From Acidobacteriaceae bacterium (GTDB taxonomy: Bacteria; Acidobacteriota; Terriglobia; Terriglobales; Acidobacteriaceae): 64,000 nt of DNA. Location: positions 102,501 through 166,500 of the forward strand of contig JAPWKE010000002.1 in NCBI GenBank assembly GCA_028283655.1, in the 5' to 3' direction. Below the pieces are notes generated by a model. The model worked only from the letters and a program-made list of their open reading frames with translations. It was not told where the DNA came from and made no database searches. Shown in pieces: positions 1 to 9,900 of the stretch (positions are counted from its first letter, which is position 1; every line of letters begins with the position of its first letter). A program made the translations under genes and the position numbers.

Positions 1-1391
1 TGGCGCAACAGGTATCGGCTACCTTCGATGGAACCACCGTCACCGCTGCTATTTCTTCTTCAGGTGCCTGGGAAGTGCGTTTCCCCGTACATGACGCAGG
101 CGGTCCCTACGTTCTGGACGTTTCTTCCGGAGCCGATCATCTTCATCTTCAGGATCTTATGGTTGGCGATGTCTGGCTGGCTTCCGGGCAATCGAATATG
201 CACTTCACCATGCGCCCGTTTGCTCCGTGGACGGAGGGCGTCCTGGATTATGAGCGTGAGATCGCAGCCGCCAACAACCCCAATGTGCGTTTCTTCACGG
301 TTCCGATCGAAGCTTCTTTTCCCGAAAAGACAGAAGAAAAGGGCTATTGGCAAGTCGCAAGCCCGGAAACTGCCTGCAACTTCTCCGCTGTCGCGTACTA
401 CTTTGCGCAGAAGGTTCAGCAGCAAACGGGCGTTCCCATCGGCATCCTCTCTGCTGCCGTTGGCAGCACGTCCGTCAACTCCTGGATCGCCCCGTCGCGC
501 TCCGATCCCGCAAAACTCCAGCATGACGAAGCCGTTCGCCACCAGCATGTAGCGGGTATGGCGACCTATGAGGCATCCCTGCCCGCCTACTACGCCGCTG
601 CACGCGAAGCCCTGAGCTCCTGCACCGGAGCCCCCGTCGCTCCGCACCATGACCCCTTTCCGAACTTCATCTTCGAGACCGCCGGGGCCTATAACGCTAT
701 GATCGCGCCGCTGCGATCGTTCCCGATCAAAGGAGTCATCTGGTATCAGGGAGAAGCGGACGCGCGCTACTCAGAGACTTATGCCGACAAGTTCCGCAAC
801 CTCGTGGAGAGTTGGCGCGCCAACTGGCATAACCCCGATCTGCCTTTTTACTTTGTTCAGCTCGCGAACCGCGATTTTCGTGCGGCCGAGATCATGCACC
901 ACGACTTCCGTGAGGGCAACTTCTCTCTGTTGCGCTATCAGCAGTTCAACGACTTGAGTATTTCGCACACGGGTTTGGCTGTTGCGACTGACGTTGGCGA
1001 CCCTGGCCTCATCCACCCGCGTAACAAAAAGCCCGTCGGCGAGCGCCTGGCGCTACAGGCTCTTCGCAAGACTTACGGGTTGCCAGTGATTGCGGATGGT
1101 CCCATCTTCCAATCCATCACAGTAGACGGTGACAAACTCGTCGTCCATTTTGCGACGAATGGTTCGCCTCTGGTCAACCGCACGGGCTCATCTGAACCGG
1201 CTGGTTTTGAAGTCGCCGGTTCAGACGGCTACTTCGTCCCTGCGCTTGCAAAGTTGCAGGGCGATACCGTCGTTCTTAGCTCTCCAGCTGTCCCTCAGCC
1301 AAAACACGCGCGTTACGCCTGGGGAGATGACCCAAGGCTTTCTATTTATAACGAGGCGGGACTTCCAGCCCCCTCTTTCCAGACACCGTAG
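1..1391 (+). CDS. Sialate O-acetylesterase-like SGNH hydrolase (5' end outside window)
   Basis: The reading frame is open from base 3, so the gene starts upstream and the N-terminus is missing; GTG at 75 is only an internal codon. The visible first residues (strands leading into AGGPY) fit the beta-sandwich that precedes the catalytic domain in sialate O-acetylesterases. Block I is WLASGQSNM near nt 170-200 with the nucleophile Ser, followed by GVIWYQGEADA near nt 735-765, and a late HPRNK block near nt 1012 supplies the catalytic His. The family removes O-acetyl groups from sialic acids or other sugars, usually outside the cytoplasm. The substrate here cannot be told. No neighbour in the window belongs to the same pathway. 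Confidence 0.85.
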   Translation, partial: AQQVSATFDGTTVTAAISSSGAWEVRFPVHDAGGPYVLDVSSGADHLHLQDLMVGDVWLASGQSNMHFTMRPFAPWTEGVLDYEREIAAANNPNVRFFTVPIEASFPEKTEEKGYWQVASPETACNFSAVAYYFAQKVQQQTGVPIGILSAAVGSTSVNSWIAPSRSDPAKLQHDEAVRHQHVAGMATYEASLPAYYAAAREALSSCTGAPVAPHHDPFPNFIFETAGAYNAMIAPLRSFPIKGVIWYQGEADARYSETYADKFRNLVESWRANWHNPDLPFYFVQLANRDFRAAEIMHHDFREGNFSLLRYQQFNDLSISHTGLAVATDVGDPGLIHPRNKKPVGERLALQALRKTYGLPVIADGPIFQSITVDGDKLVVHFATNGSPLVNRTGSSEPAGFEVAGSDGYFVPALAKLQGDTVVLSSPAVPQPKHARYAWGDDPRLSIYNEAGLPAPSFQTP

Positions 1392-1473
1392 GTTATTTCT
1401 GCACTTAGTTGGGTTGAGCTGGGGAGTTCGATGTGGACTACGTGCGGAAGCTCTTACCAGTAGTGTGTGGCTA

Positions 1474-1650
1474 TCAGATCACTGAGACCGAGCCCGTATT
1501 GCCTCCGATAATTTCTACCCGGAGCACGGCTTCGAAGTTGTGCTCCAGGTTTCCCTGTGGCACGTTGCGGGCCAGTTCCCGCAGAGCGTCAAGGGAGACC
1601 ACGAACTCACCAGCAGCATCTGTTCCGTTGGAACGGATGCCGTCCACCAC
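1474..1650 (-). CDS. Possible small hypothetical ORF, 58 aa
   Basis: A short reverse-strand frame opens with GTG at 1650, directly after an in-frame stop, and ends with TGA at 1474-1476. The product would be of ordinary composition, beginning VVDGIRSNGTDAAGEF. There is no clear ribosome binding site and I recognise no family. It lies in the poorly coding stretch between the esterase and tRNA-Ser, next to a decayed gene, so it may be a chance frame or another gene remnant. Confidence 0.2.
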   Translation of the reverse strand: MVDGIRSNGTDAAGEFVVSLDALRELARNVPQGNLEHNFEAVLRVEIIGGNTGSVSVI

Positions 1651-1699
1651 GATCTAGATGGCATGTGGTGTCATGGGGGACTATTCCAATGCTGACTTT

Positions 1700-1923
1700 G
1701 TTTACTTCGCAACCAGCGCAGCAACAGGCTGCTCTACACCTGGCATCGCGGGCAGAGCCACACCTGGGTGGCTGGCTGATCTGGTTGATAGCACCGCTGC
1801 ACTTCGGGACAACCTGGGGCGAAGGGGGAAAGCTCTCTGGGGCTTACCCTTCCAGTTCTCACCGTCTCCGGTTTACTCCTGTACTGGAACCGCTGGCTTG
1901 GCAAGCGCTGCTCCCGCCTCTAA
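1700..1923 (+). pseudogene. Remnant of a PepSY-type membrane protein, C-terminal part, multiply frameshifted
   Basis: Three forward frames read in succession give one familiar sequence. The first gives LIWLIAPLHFGTTWGEGGK, the second continues with ALWGL, and the third gives LPVLTVSGLLLYWNRWLGKR before a stop at 1921-1923. Together this matches the last cytoplasmic loop and final transmembrane helix of PepSY-associated (COG3182-type) inner-membrane proteins, which typically end LHFGT...LLWALLGLALPVL..G..MWWNR. At least two frameshifts are needed within about 100 bp and the rest of the gene is missing. The left boundary is approximate. I infer a decayed gene, not a functional protein. Confidence 0.6.
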
Positions 1924-2011
1924 ATGTCCCGGAGAATCAAAGGGTGATCGTAAGTTATTGACTTTGCGATGGTATTCGGGCGTGCTCTTAGGCTACGTGG
2001 GACGAGTTCAA

Positions 2012-2101
2012 TGGCGGAGGGAGAGGGATTCGAACCCCCGTTGCCCTTTCGAGCAAAGCGGTTTTCAAGACCGCCTGTTTCAACCACTCACACATCCCTC
2101 C
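2012..2101 (-). tRNA. tRNA-Ser (anticodon UGA)
   Basis: On the reverse strand the 7-bp acceptor arms GGAGGGA and TCCCTCC pair, followed by discriminator G and an encoded CCA at 2012-2014. The anticodon stem GCGGT/ACCGC encloses the loop CTTGAAA, giving anticodon TGA. The T arm contains GGTTCGAATCC. A long variable arm (CTCGAAAGGGCAACGG region) is typical of class II tRNA-Ser. The total length is 90 nt including CCA. Confidence 0.95.
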
Positions 2102-2230
2102 GCGGGAGCCGAGCCTTGTCTCTAAGGATATCAGTGCTTTCTTCCTCCCGCGCACTACGAAAATAGACCGCGACCACTCCCCCGAAAACGACATCTATGG
2201 ATTGAGCCTGAGATACTGGAACAAGCCAAG

Positions 2231-3493
2231 ATGACGCCCGTAACCGATACCTTCGAACGAACACTCGCCAGCGCCCGCACCACCGTCGCCTTTCGCGAAA
2301 CCCTGCGCCTGGCATATGACAGCTTTCTGGCCAGCAAAGTACGCTTTCTGCTCACGATGCTGGGCATGGTGATCGGATCGGCATCGGTCATTCTGGTCGC
2401 CACCCTCGGCCTTACGGGTCGGCAGTACGCGCTGAACATGCTCGCCTCCATCGGGCCAAACATGGTGGAGATGATGTACGTCGGCGGCAACGTCGCTGGC
2501 CCGAACAACGTCGCTTCGCCCGATCTGATGACCCGCGAAGATATGACGGCTGTGCTCGACCAGGTTCCAGGCATTACCTCCAGCTCGCCCATGGCGGAGA
2601 TCCACGACCGCATCTCGATGGGCAACGGCATCTCGCGCGACACCATGTTGCTCGGCGTCAGCTCGCAATATAAGGAGGTCCGCAATCTGAAGGTTCTCGC
2701 GGGCCGCTTCTTCGACGACCAGGACGCCGCCACGCACGCCAAAGTCGCCGTGCTGGTCCTTCCGCTCGCGCAAAAACTCTACGGCTCTGCGGGTGAATCC
2801 ATCGGCCACACCATCTCGCTCTCGGGCATCCCGTTTACGGTGATCGGAGTCTTCAAAGAGAGCGTTGACACCTTTGGCATGAGCGAAGTCTCTGACCAGA
2901 CGATCCTGATTCCGTATGCTGTTGCCCGTTACTTCACCGGCACGGACACCGTGAAGCAGATCTTCTTCTCCGTACCGAACGCCTCGGACGTAGAGCCCGC
3001 TGCGGCAAAGATTCTGGATGTTATCCGCGAGCGACACCGTCCCACCAGCGTCTATAACGCCTTCACGCTGACCGAGTTGCTCATGACCATGAGCAAGATT
3101 GCCACGATGCTGACCATTGTGCTGACGCTCGCCTCTGCCATCACGCTCGTTGTCTCCGGCGTCGGCATCATGAACTCCATGCTGGCCAACGTGCAGTCGC
3201 GCATTCGAGAAATAGGTATCCGTAAAGCACTTGGCGCAACGGAGCGTGAAATCCGGCTCCAGTTCATGACGGAGGCCGTCTTCTTATCGCTCGTCGGTGG
3301 AATTATCGGCACCCTGATCGGCCTGGCGCTGCCCCTGAGCGTCAGTCTCCTCACCGACTACAAGATCCCGGTTTCGCCATGGAGCGCCATCATCGCCCTC
3401 GGAACTAGCGTGCTCGTCGGCGTTGTCTTCGGTACACTGCCAGCGAACCGTGCTGCACGTCTTGACCCTGTGGCTACCCTAAAGTACGAATAA
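2231..3493 (+). CDS. ABC transporter permease, MacB/FtsX type
   Basis: 420 aa. One transmembrane helix near residues 38-60 (FLLTMLGMVIGSASVILVA) is followed by a large periplasmic domain of the MacB_PCD type (about 65-255). Three more helices lie in the FtsX domain (about 285-310, 340-365, 378-400), including the RIREIGIRKALGAT segment typical of MacB-like permeases. The family couples to a cytoplasmic ATPase to move macrolides, peptides or lipoproteins, or for mechanotransmission. No ATPase gene is adjacent, so the partner must be elsewhere. The ATG at 2231 is used; a weak GGAAC lies 9-13 nt upstream. Confidence 0.88.
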   Translation: MTPVTDTFERTLASARTTVAFRETLRLAYDSFLASKVRFLLTMLGMVIGSASVILVATLGLTGRQYALNMLASIGPNMVEMMYVGGNVAGPNNVASPDLMTREDMTAVLDQVPGITSSSPMAEIHDRISMGNGISRDTMLLGVSSQYKEVRNLKVLAGRFFDDQDAATHAKVAVLVLPLAQKLYGSAGESIGHTISLSGIPFTVIGVFKESVDTFGMSEVSDQTILIPYAVARYFTGTDTVKQIFFSVPNASDVEPAAAKILDVIRERHRPTSVYNAFTLTELLMTMSKIATMLTIVLTLASAITLVVSGVGIMNSMLANVQSRIREIGIRKALGATEREIRLQFMTEAVFLSLVGGIIGTLIGLALPLSVSLLTDYKIPVSPWSAIIALGTSVLVGVVFGTLPANRAARLDPVATLKYE

Positions 3494-3576
3494 ACCTTGT
3501 ACCTCCTGTAGACTTAAGTTTGAACTCATGGCGCTCCCAAACTCCGCCATCAGTTCCTAGGAAACGTTTTCCTCCC

Positions 3577-4635
3577 ATGCGCAAAATTCTTCGTTCTGCT
3601 TCAGTCCTTTTCGCTACTTCCGTTGTTCTGCTGGCTGGCTGCCACAAGGGACCGGGAGATGGCGTCGTCGCCACTGTGAACGGTCGCCCCATCATGCGCA
3701 CCGACATGGACAAAATCTATGACGCGCAGGTGGCCTCCAACGCGCAACAGCAGCAGCAAACGCCGTCGAACGATCAGGCCGAGTCGCTGAAGCTCAACGT
3801 CCTCCATGAACTCATCGTGGAAGAGATCGTCGAGCAGCGTGCCGCCAAGCTGAACCTCACCGCCACCGATGCGGAAGTCGATGCCAAGCTGACCGAGATG
3901 AAGGCTCCTTACACCGAGGATCAGTTTCAGGCTCGGCTCAAGGCCTCCAACCGTACGCTCGACGACGTAAAGCATGACCTTCGCCGCTCGCTGACCATCG
4001 ATAAGCTGCTGAACAAGGAGATCAACTCCAAGATCACGGTCACCGACAGCGACGTGCAGAGCTACTACAGCGCGCACAAGTCGGAGTTCAACCTGCTCGA
4101 GAACCAGTACCATCTCGCACAGATTCAGGTCACGGCCCAGAGCACAGCCCAGAGCGGCAACCTGCAGAACAACAAGGCGTCAGGCGAAGAAGATGCGCGC
4201 CGCAAGATCCAGGCGATCAAGAACCGCATCGATGCCGGCGAAGACTTCAGTGCTCTTGCTGTCAACTTCTCCGAACGCCCTGACACCGCTCCCAACGGCG
4301 GCGACATGGGCTTTGTTCCCGAGTCGCAGATGAAGGGCGACCCCAACACCTACAACGCAATCATCAAGCTGAAGGCCGGGCAGACGACCGACATCCTGCC
4401 GCTGCTGGATGCAAAGTCGATGCGTCCCGTCGGCTACTCGATCTACAAGCTGATCTCGAAAGAACCCGCTGGTCAGCGTGACGAGAGCGATCCTCGCGTA
4501 CAGCAGGCCATCCGCCAGCAGCTTCATGACTCACGCTCGCAGTTGCTGAAGAGCGCGTACTTTGAAATGCTGCGCGATCAGTCGAAGGTGCAGAACTTCT
4601 TCGCCGAGCAGGTCTTCAAGGACACGGTCAAGTAG
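3577..4635 (+). CDS. Peptidylprolyl isomerase lipoprotein, SurA/PpiC family
   Basis: 352 aa from ATG 3577. This start is chosen because it gives a clean lipoprotein signal: MRKILRSASVLF then LLAGC, with the lipidated Cys near residue 22. A SurA-like helical N-domain follows (about 35-165), beginning VVATVNGRPIMRTDMD. A parvulin rotamase domain (about 178-300) contains FSERPDTAPNGGDMGFVP, the conserved parvulin segment. The family helps fold outer-membrane and periplasmic proteins. It stands alone and ends at a strong terminator shared with the convergent response regulator gene. Confidence 0.88.
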   Translation: MRKILRSASVLFATSVVLLAGCHKGPGDGVVATVNGRPIMRTDMDKIYDAQVASNAQQQQQTPSNDQAESLKLNVLHELIVEEIVEQRAAKLNLTATDAEVDAKLTEMKAPYTEDQFQARLKASNRTLDDVKHDLRRSLTIDKLLNKEINSKITVTDSDVQSYYSAHKSEFNLLENQYHLAQIQVTAQSTAQSGNLQNNKASGEEDARRKIQAIKNRIDAGEDFSALAVNFSERPDTAPNGGDMGFVPESQMKGDPNTYNAIIKLKAGQTTDILPLLDAKSMRPVGYSIYKLISKEPAGQRDESDPRVQQAIRQQLHDSRSQLLKSAYFEMLRDQSKVQNFFAEQVFKDTVK

Positions 4636-4647
4636 CTTGTACAACCT

Positions 4648-4694
4648 CCAAACAGCAAAAAGCCGGGCCTCGTGCCCGGCTTTTTGCTGTTTGG
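4648..4694. terminator. Bidirectional intrinsic terminator
   Basis: Two 21-bp arms (4648-4668 and 4674-4694) are perfectly complementary around a 5-nt loop. They have a GCCGGGC/GCCCGGC core flanked by A5 on one side and T5 on the other, so the hairpin works in both directions. It sits between the convergent foldase and LytTR regulator genes. Confidence 0.92.
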
Positions 4695-4703
4695 AACTCA
4701 TCT

Positions 4704-5492
4704 CTAAGAGGCTGCTTCGCTACGCGTACGGTTGCGCAGCAGTTTGCGCAGGTGGTCGCTATACGTGCGGCTTACACGCAGCGAAGTGCCATTGCGCAGC
4801 GTAATCGAGCAGTCGCGGTTAGGCAGGGAACTGACGCTGCCGATGCGGTTCAATCTCACGATAGCGGAGCGATGAATGCGCAGAAAGGCTGTCGTGTTCA
4901 GCCGTCCTTCGAGCGTGTTCAACGACTCGCGTATCAGGTGCGTCCGTGCTCCAACGTGAATCTCCGCATAGTCACCCTGTGCCTCGATCCAGTCGATATC
5001 TTCGATTGAGACGAAGCGAACCTGCTTGCCAATGCGAACCGCAAGTTCGCGCAGAGGCTCCTGCTGCGGCTCGTCTTTCTTCTTCAGCAGCGTCTGCAAT
5101 CGTTCGTTGTAGTTCGCTGTCGCCTGCGCTCCCAGGACGCGCCGAGCATGGTCGAGCGAGGCGTTGAAGCGTGCTTCGTCCACCGGCTTCAACAGGTAAT
5201 CGATCGCATGGACCTCAAACGCACGCATCACGTACTGGTCGAACGCGGTGAGGAAGATGATGAATGGCTGCGACTCCGGTTCCAGAGATCGCACCACATC
5301 GATGCCGTTCATCATGGGCATCTGGATATCGAGAAAAACCAGATCAGGCTTGCGCTCGCGAATGAACTCCAACGCATCGCGCCCGTTCGTGCTCTCGCCA
5401 ATTACTTCCAGATCGTCATGCGCCTGCAGTCGCAGCAACACGCCGCGCCGGGCGAGTGGTTCGTCATCGACAATGAGAACGCTACGCTTCAT
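4704..5492 (-). CDS. LytTR-family response regulator
   Basis: 262 aa from ATG 5492, the Met directly before KRSVLIVDDEP. The receiver domain (1-125) has the acidic pair D9/D10, phospho-acceptor D55 in VFLDIQMP and the conserved Lys in LLKP. A LytTR DNA-binding domain fills about 155-255 (VRFVSIEDIDWIEAQGDY, FLRIHRSAIV, then SRTYSDHLRKLL). LytTR domains bind paired direct repeats of about 10 bp. The start overlaps the end of the kinase gene by 11 bp, so the two are translationally coupled. An exact direct repeat at 6641-6671 is a candidate target. Confidence 0.93.
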   Translation of the reverse strand: MKRSVLIVDDEPLARRGVLLRLQAHDDLEVIGESTNGRDALEFIRERKPDLVFLDIQMPMMNGIDVVRSLEPESQPFIIFLTAFDQYVMRAFEVHAIDYLLKPVDEARFNASLDHARRVLGAQATANYNERLQTLLKKKDEPQQEPLRELAVRIGKQVRFVSIEDIDWIEAQGDYAEIHVGARTHLIRESLNTLEGRLNTTAFLRIHRSAIVRLNRIGSVSSLPNRDCSITLRNGTSLRVSRTYSDHLRKLLRNRTRSEAAS

Positions 5493-6597
5493 TAGCCACT
5501 GCAAATAGCTTATCGTCACCCGCCTGCATGCTGCTCGTGATCGGCAGCGTGAACGAAACTTCGTAGTTCCCTCGCGCATTCGTCGCCGTATGCATGGAGC
5601 TGTCATCGCCATACATCTGCTCCAGCCGCTGACGAACATTCTGCAGCCCGACGCCACCCGTGCGCGCAAAGCCATCGAGAAGAACAGCCGCAGACTCTTC
5701 CGGCGGCTCGTTCTCGATCAGCACGGCCAGGTGGTCACCCTGCCGCTGTGTCTTTACCAGGACAAAGCCGCCGAGCGGCCGACGCGCAATTCCATGTCGC
5801 ACAGCGTTCTCCACCAGCGGTTGCAAGATCAGTCGAGGAACCAGCACATCGGCGAGCTCAGGATCGATATCCCACCGAACAGCCAGTCGATCCCCGAAGC
5901 GAATCGCCTCGATCGCAAGATACTCCTCGGTAACGGCTAACTCATCTGCGAGCGGAATCTGGTGAATATCCGGGGCATCCAGCGTGCTGCGCAGCAGGTG
6001 CGCAAGCTTGCCGATCATCTCCGTCGCCGCATGCGGCTGATCGTTCAGCACAAGCGTAGAGATCGCGTTCATCGTGTTGAACAGGAAGTGCGGCTGTAAC
6101 TGGTAACGCAGCGCGCGTAACTGTGCTTCCTTCGCCATAATCTCGGTCGCTATAAGTTGCCGGTGCTTCTCTTCGAGCGCGAGATAGTGCTTGATGCCGA
6201 AGTAGAACGCAACCCATGCCATCAACGCATACCATCCGCTTGGCGTAGCGGTGATGATGTCTACCCAGCGAAACGGCGGACGCACGTGGCTGAAATAGAT
6301 GGCTGCAAGAAACGAGCTTGCGGCGCAGAGCATCCCTAGCGGAAACGCCGCGACCATACAGGCTAGGGCCGCGATCCTGATTCGCACCTTGTGTTGCCAC
6401 ATGAAGTGACACAGCCCGTACATCACGAAGCTGGAGAGGAAGCTGCTCAGCAAAAAGGCGCCGCGAAAGGCGTCGTAGTCAATGCGTTTCCACCAAGGCA
6501 AAGAGCAAAGGACGTTAATGCCGATGTACAGTCCCCACCCCATTAGTTGCAATGGCCAGAAGCGTAGATAGCGCAGGTTTGGATTCGTTGAATTCAA
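5482..6597 (-). CDS. LytS/YehU-type sensor histidine kinase
   Basis: 371 aa. The N-terminal 140 residues hold about four transmembrane helices with no recognisable extracellular sensor domain. The His_kinase (PF06580) core follows, with H170 in LQPHFLFNTMNAIS. The ATP-binding part has the N box LQPLVENAVRHGI and the G box GGVGLQNVRQRLEQMYG. It is the first gene of a two-gene operon with the LytTR regulator and is likely to phosphorylate it. The signal is unknown. Confidence 0.93.
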   Translation of the reverse strand: MNSTNPNLRYLRFWPLQLMGWGLYIGINVLCSLPWWKRIDYDAFRGAFLLSSFLSSFVMYGLCHFMWQHKVRIRIAALACMVAAFPLGMLCAASSFLAAIYFSHVRPPFRWVDIITATPSGWYALMAWVAFYFGIKHYLALEEKHRQLIATEIMAKEAQLRALRYQLQPHFLFNTMNAISTLVLNDQPHAATEMIGKLAHLLRSTLDAPDIHQIPLADELAVTEEYLAIEAIRFGDRLAVRWDIDPELADVLVPRLILQPLVENAVRHGIARRPLGGFVLVKTQRQGDHLAVLIENEPPEESAAVLLDGFARTGGVGLQNVRQRLEQMYGDDSSMHTATNARGNYEVSFTLPITSSMQAGDDKLFAVANEA

Positions 6598-6915
6598 TTG
6601 TTCTTATTGTAGGCACATTACATAGGCACTCTGCCTGTCTGTTCGGCGCATGAATTGCACGGTTCGGCGCAAGGAGTCGTTCTGCGATCTTTACAGTCGT
6701 GTTTCGAGATGTACGCTCATCTCCAAGCAACACAAGTTATCGACACATAGGTCACGCTCCGCACAGTTTCGCGATCCCGCTTCATAAGTGGGTGGTTCTA
6801 AGAAACAGGTCGAGTGACCCCTTGTAGCAGTTAGTTCGTGCAGGGCCGTCTCGCATATTTCATGCAGACTGCCATGTTTCGACGTACCGATTTGTAGCCA
6901 CTCAGGAGTTTTGCG
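6598..6915. other. Divergent intergenic region between kinase and S53 protease genes
   Basis: The 318 bp hold no convincing gene. The kinase is read leftward and the S53 protease rightward from here, so promoters for both should lie inside. The only structure I find is the exact direct repeat at 6641-6671, listed separately. The protease side has a good ribosome binding site, CAGGAG, about 10 nt before ATG 6916. Confidence 0.6.
6641..6671. promoter_or_regulatory. Candidate LytTR operator: exact 10-bp direct repeat
   Basis: GTTCGGCGCA occurs at 6641-6650 and again at 6662-6671, so the start-to-start distance is 21 bp, two helical turns. LytTR regulators such as AgrA and BtsR bind two direct repeats with this geometry. 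The pair lies 44 bp upstream of the kinase start, which suggests autoregulation, and could also serve the divergent protease gene. Binding is inferred. Confidence 0.5.
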
Positions 6916-9900
6916 ATGATCCGTAACGCACTGTACCGCACGCTGTGGACAGGAGCTGCACTCGCAGTAAGTGTTTTCTCTTTGGCACCTATGAGCGCGC
7001 AGATAGCCCCTGCCGCGCGTCGCATCACGACGACCGTAAATAACGCCGATCGTGTCTCACTCAGCGGAAGCCTCCGTAAGAATCTCAAGGCCGCCACCGA
7101 TCTCGGGTCCGCAAACGCGTCCATGCCCGCGCGGCATGTCATGATGACGCTCCAGCGCAGCGACGATCGTCAGGCTGCGCTCGACCAATATCTCAGCGAC
7201 GTGCAGAACCCCGACTCCGCGCAGTATCACCAGTGGCTGACGCCGATTGAGTACGGCGCGCGTTTCGGCGCCTCTGCCGATGATGTGCAGGCGATCACCG
7301 CATGGCTGCAATCTCAAGGCCTGACCATTGAGAAGACCTCGCCCGCTGCCAACGTCATCACCTTCTCGGGAACTGTCGGCCAACTGCAGGCTGCCTTCTC
7401 TACCTCCATCCACTCCGTGATGTTGAACGGCGAGAAGCATGTCTCGGCGCTGTCAGAGCCGCAGGTTCCGCGCGCCATCGCACCCGCGGTTAAGTCCATC
7501 ATGGGCCTCAGCGACTTCCATCCGCACTCCAATCTTCAGCATGGCGGAACGGCAACCTTCAACTCGAAGACGCGCCGCATCGAACCGAACTTCACGCTCT
7601 TTGACTCGGCGAGCAACTCATACCTTTACGTAGATCCCGCCGACGCGGCGACCATCTACAACACGCCAAACAGCGTGATGAACCCGAACTACAGCGGCAC
7701 AAATTATGATGGCACAGGCGTCACCGTTGGCATCGTTGGCGACTCCAACATCACGACCGCTCCGGTCGTAAACTACCGCACCGCGTTCCTCAACGAGACG
7801 ACCAGTACCGCTAATCTGCCCACGGTCATCCTCGACGGTGAAGACCCCGGCATCAACAACGATGAAGAGGAAGCCTTCCTCGACGTCGAAGTTCTCGGCG
7901 GCCTGGCTCCGAAGGCAAAGATCAACTTCTATACCGGCAGCGACAGCGATCTCTCCGCTGGCCTCTTCAATGCCATTCAGCGTGCCATCAACGACAATAC
8001 GATCAGCATTCTCAGCATCAGCTTCAGCGAGTGCGAAGCACTTGCTGGTACGGCCACAACGCAGGGCATTGCTGAACTCTTCCAGCAGGCTGCAGCGCAG
8101 GGCATTACGGTTCTCGTCTCTTCGGGTGACTCCGGCTCAGCGAACTGCGATGCTGACTCCGCTACCTCCGTGGTGAACGGCCTTGCGGTCAACGCTCTCG
8201 GCTCTTCCCCTTATAACGTCTCCGTCGGCGGAACCGACTACCCAGCGCTCGCCGCAAACTTCAGCCAGTACGCTGACAGCAAGCAGACTGGAAACCCGCC
8301 TTATTGGCGTACGGCGATCTCCTACATTCCAGAAGTTCCGTGGAACGACTCCACCAGCACTATCGGTAGCTTTGCAAACAACACCCCGTTGTTGAGCGCC
8401 GGGAAAACAAATGTCATCGGCGGTGGCGGCGGTAAGAGTTCGGTCTTCACGAAGCCTGCTTTCCAAAGCGCACTCACGCCTGTAGACGGCGCGCGCGACA
8501 TGCCTGACGTCTCCTTCCTCGCGGCAAATGGTTTGTATAGCGCTGTGTGGGCTGTCTGCCTCGACACCACCGACTGCGCAAATGCGAGCGGCGAGTTCAC
8601 CTCGGGTGCGACCTTCGAAGGCGCTGGCGGCACCTCGGCTTCCACGCCTGCCTTCGCCGGCATGTTGGCTCTCGCGGTGCAGGCCACCGGCGCTCGACTC
8701 GGCCAGGCGGACAACGTTCTCTACAACCTCGCGGCGACCAAGTACAGCACGGTCTTCCACGACATCACCAGCGGCAACAACGCCGTCGTCTGCACCGCAG
8801 GCAGCACCAACTGCGGCTCAAACGGCTTCACCACCGGCTACGACGCCGTCACCGGTTATGACCTCGCCTCCGGTCTCGGCAGCGTCAACGCTGCAGCGAT
8901 GATCTCGAACTGGGCCGCCGCAAAGGGAACCAGCTCGACGACGACGATGACCATCAACAACTCTACGTCGCCGGTAAGTGTCACCCACGGCACGAGCCTC
9001 AACTTTGCTATCGGTATCAACCCCACCACTGCCACCGGCAGCGTAGCTATCGTGAACACCGCACCCGCCGCGGCCGCTGGCGGCCCCACGCTGAACGGCG
9101 CACCGTACACGGTCGCGATCAGCAACGGTGCGGGCAGCACCACCTACAACGGCCTTCCGGGCGGTCAATACACGGTCTACGCCAACTACAGCGGCGATGC
9201 CAGCACCGCTGCCAGTCAGTCCACTCCCATCAGCGTCAACATCGCAGCAGAGAACAGCTCCACCAAGCTCTGGCTCAACGTCTATGCACCAAGCGGCAGC
9301 CCTCTTGCGAGCCAGACCACGATCCCTTACGGTTCGTACGTCTTCGCAGAAGGCTCCGTCTACGGAACGGCTGAGGGCTACGACGCTTCGACCGGTCTTT
9401 CGGTCGGAACGCTTACCTACAGCGACAACGGCGCAAGCATCGGCACAGCGCCAATCACCAGCGCAAACTTCGCGTCCTTCCCGGTAGCTTCTGCAACCAC
9501 ATACGCTTACGCCGTCGGTTCGCACAAGCTCACCGCAACCTTTCCCGGAGATACCAGCTACAAGGCCAACACCTCCAACGAAGTCGACTTCACCGTTGTG
9601 AAGGGATCGACAACGCCGATCCTCTACCCGACGTCGAAAACCGTCACCTCGTCCACCAACGACAACATCGAAGTCGACATCACCACCGCAAGCCTGGGCG
9701 TAGCTCCTACCGGAACGATCACGCTCACTGCAAACGGCAAAACACTCGGTTCGACGTCAACCTTCCTCACCGGCTACGAAAGCGCTGACGATAGTGTTGT
9801 CTCCTATGTGGTCTTCCCGGTCGCTGGCTCGCAACTAGCCAATGGCAGCAACACCATTACGGCAACCTACTCCGGCGATAGCAACTACAGTGGTTCCACC

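Noticed and set aside
1392-2101. Prophage or integrative element at tRNA-Ser
   Set aside because: There is no integrase, no phage gene and no visible duplicated tRNA end within the window.
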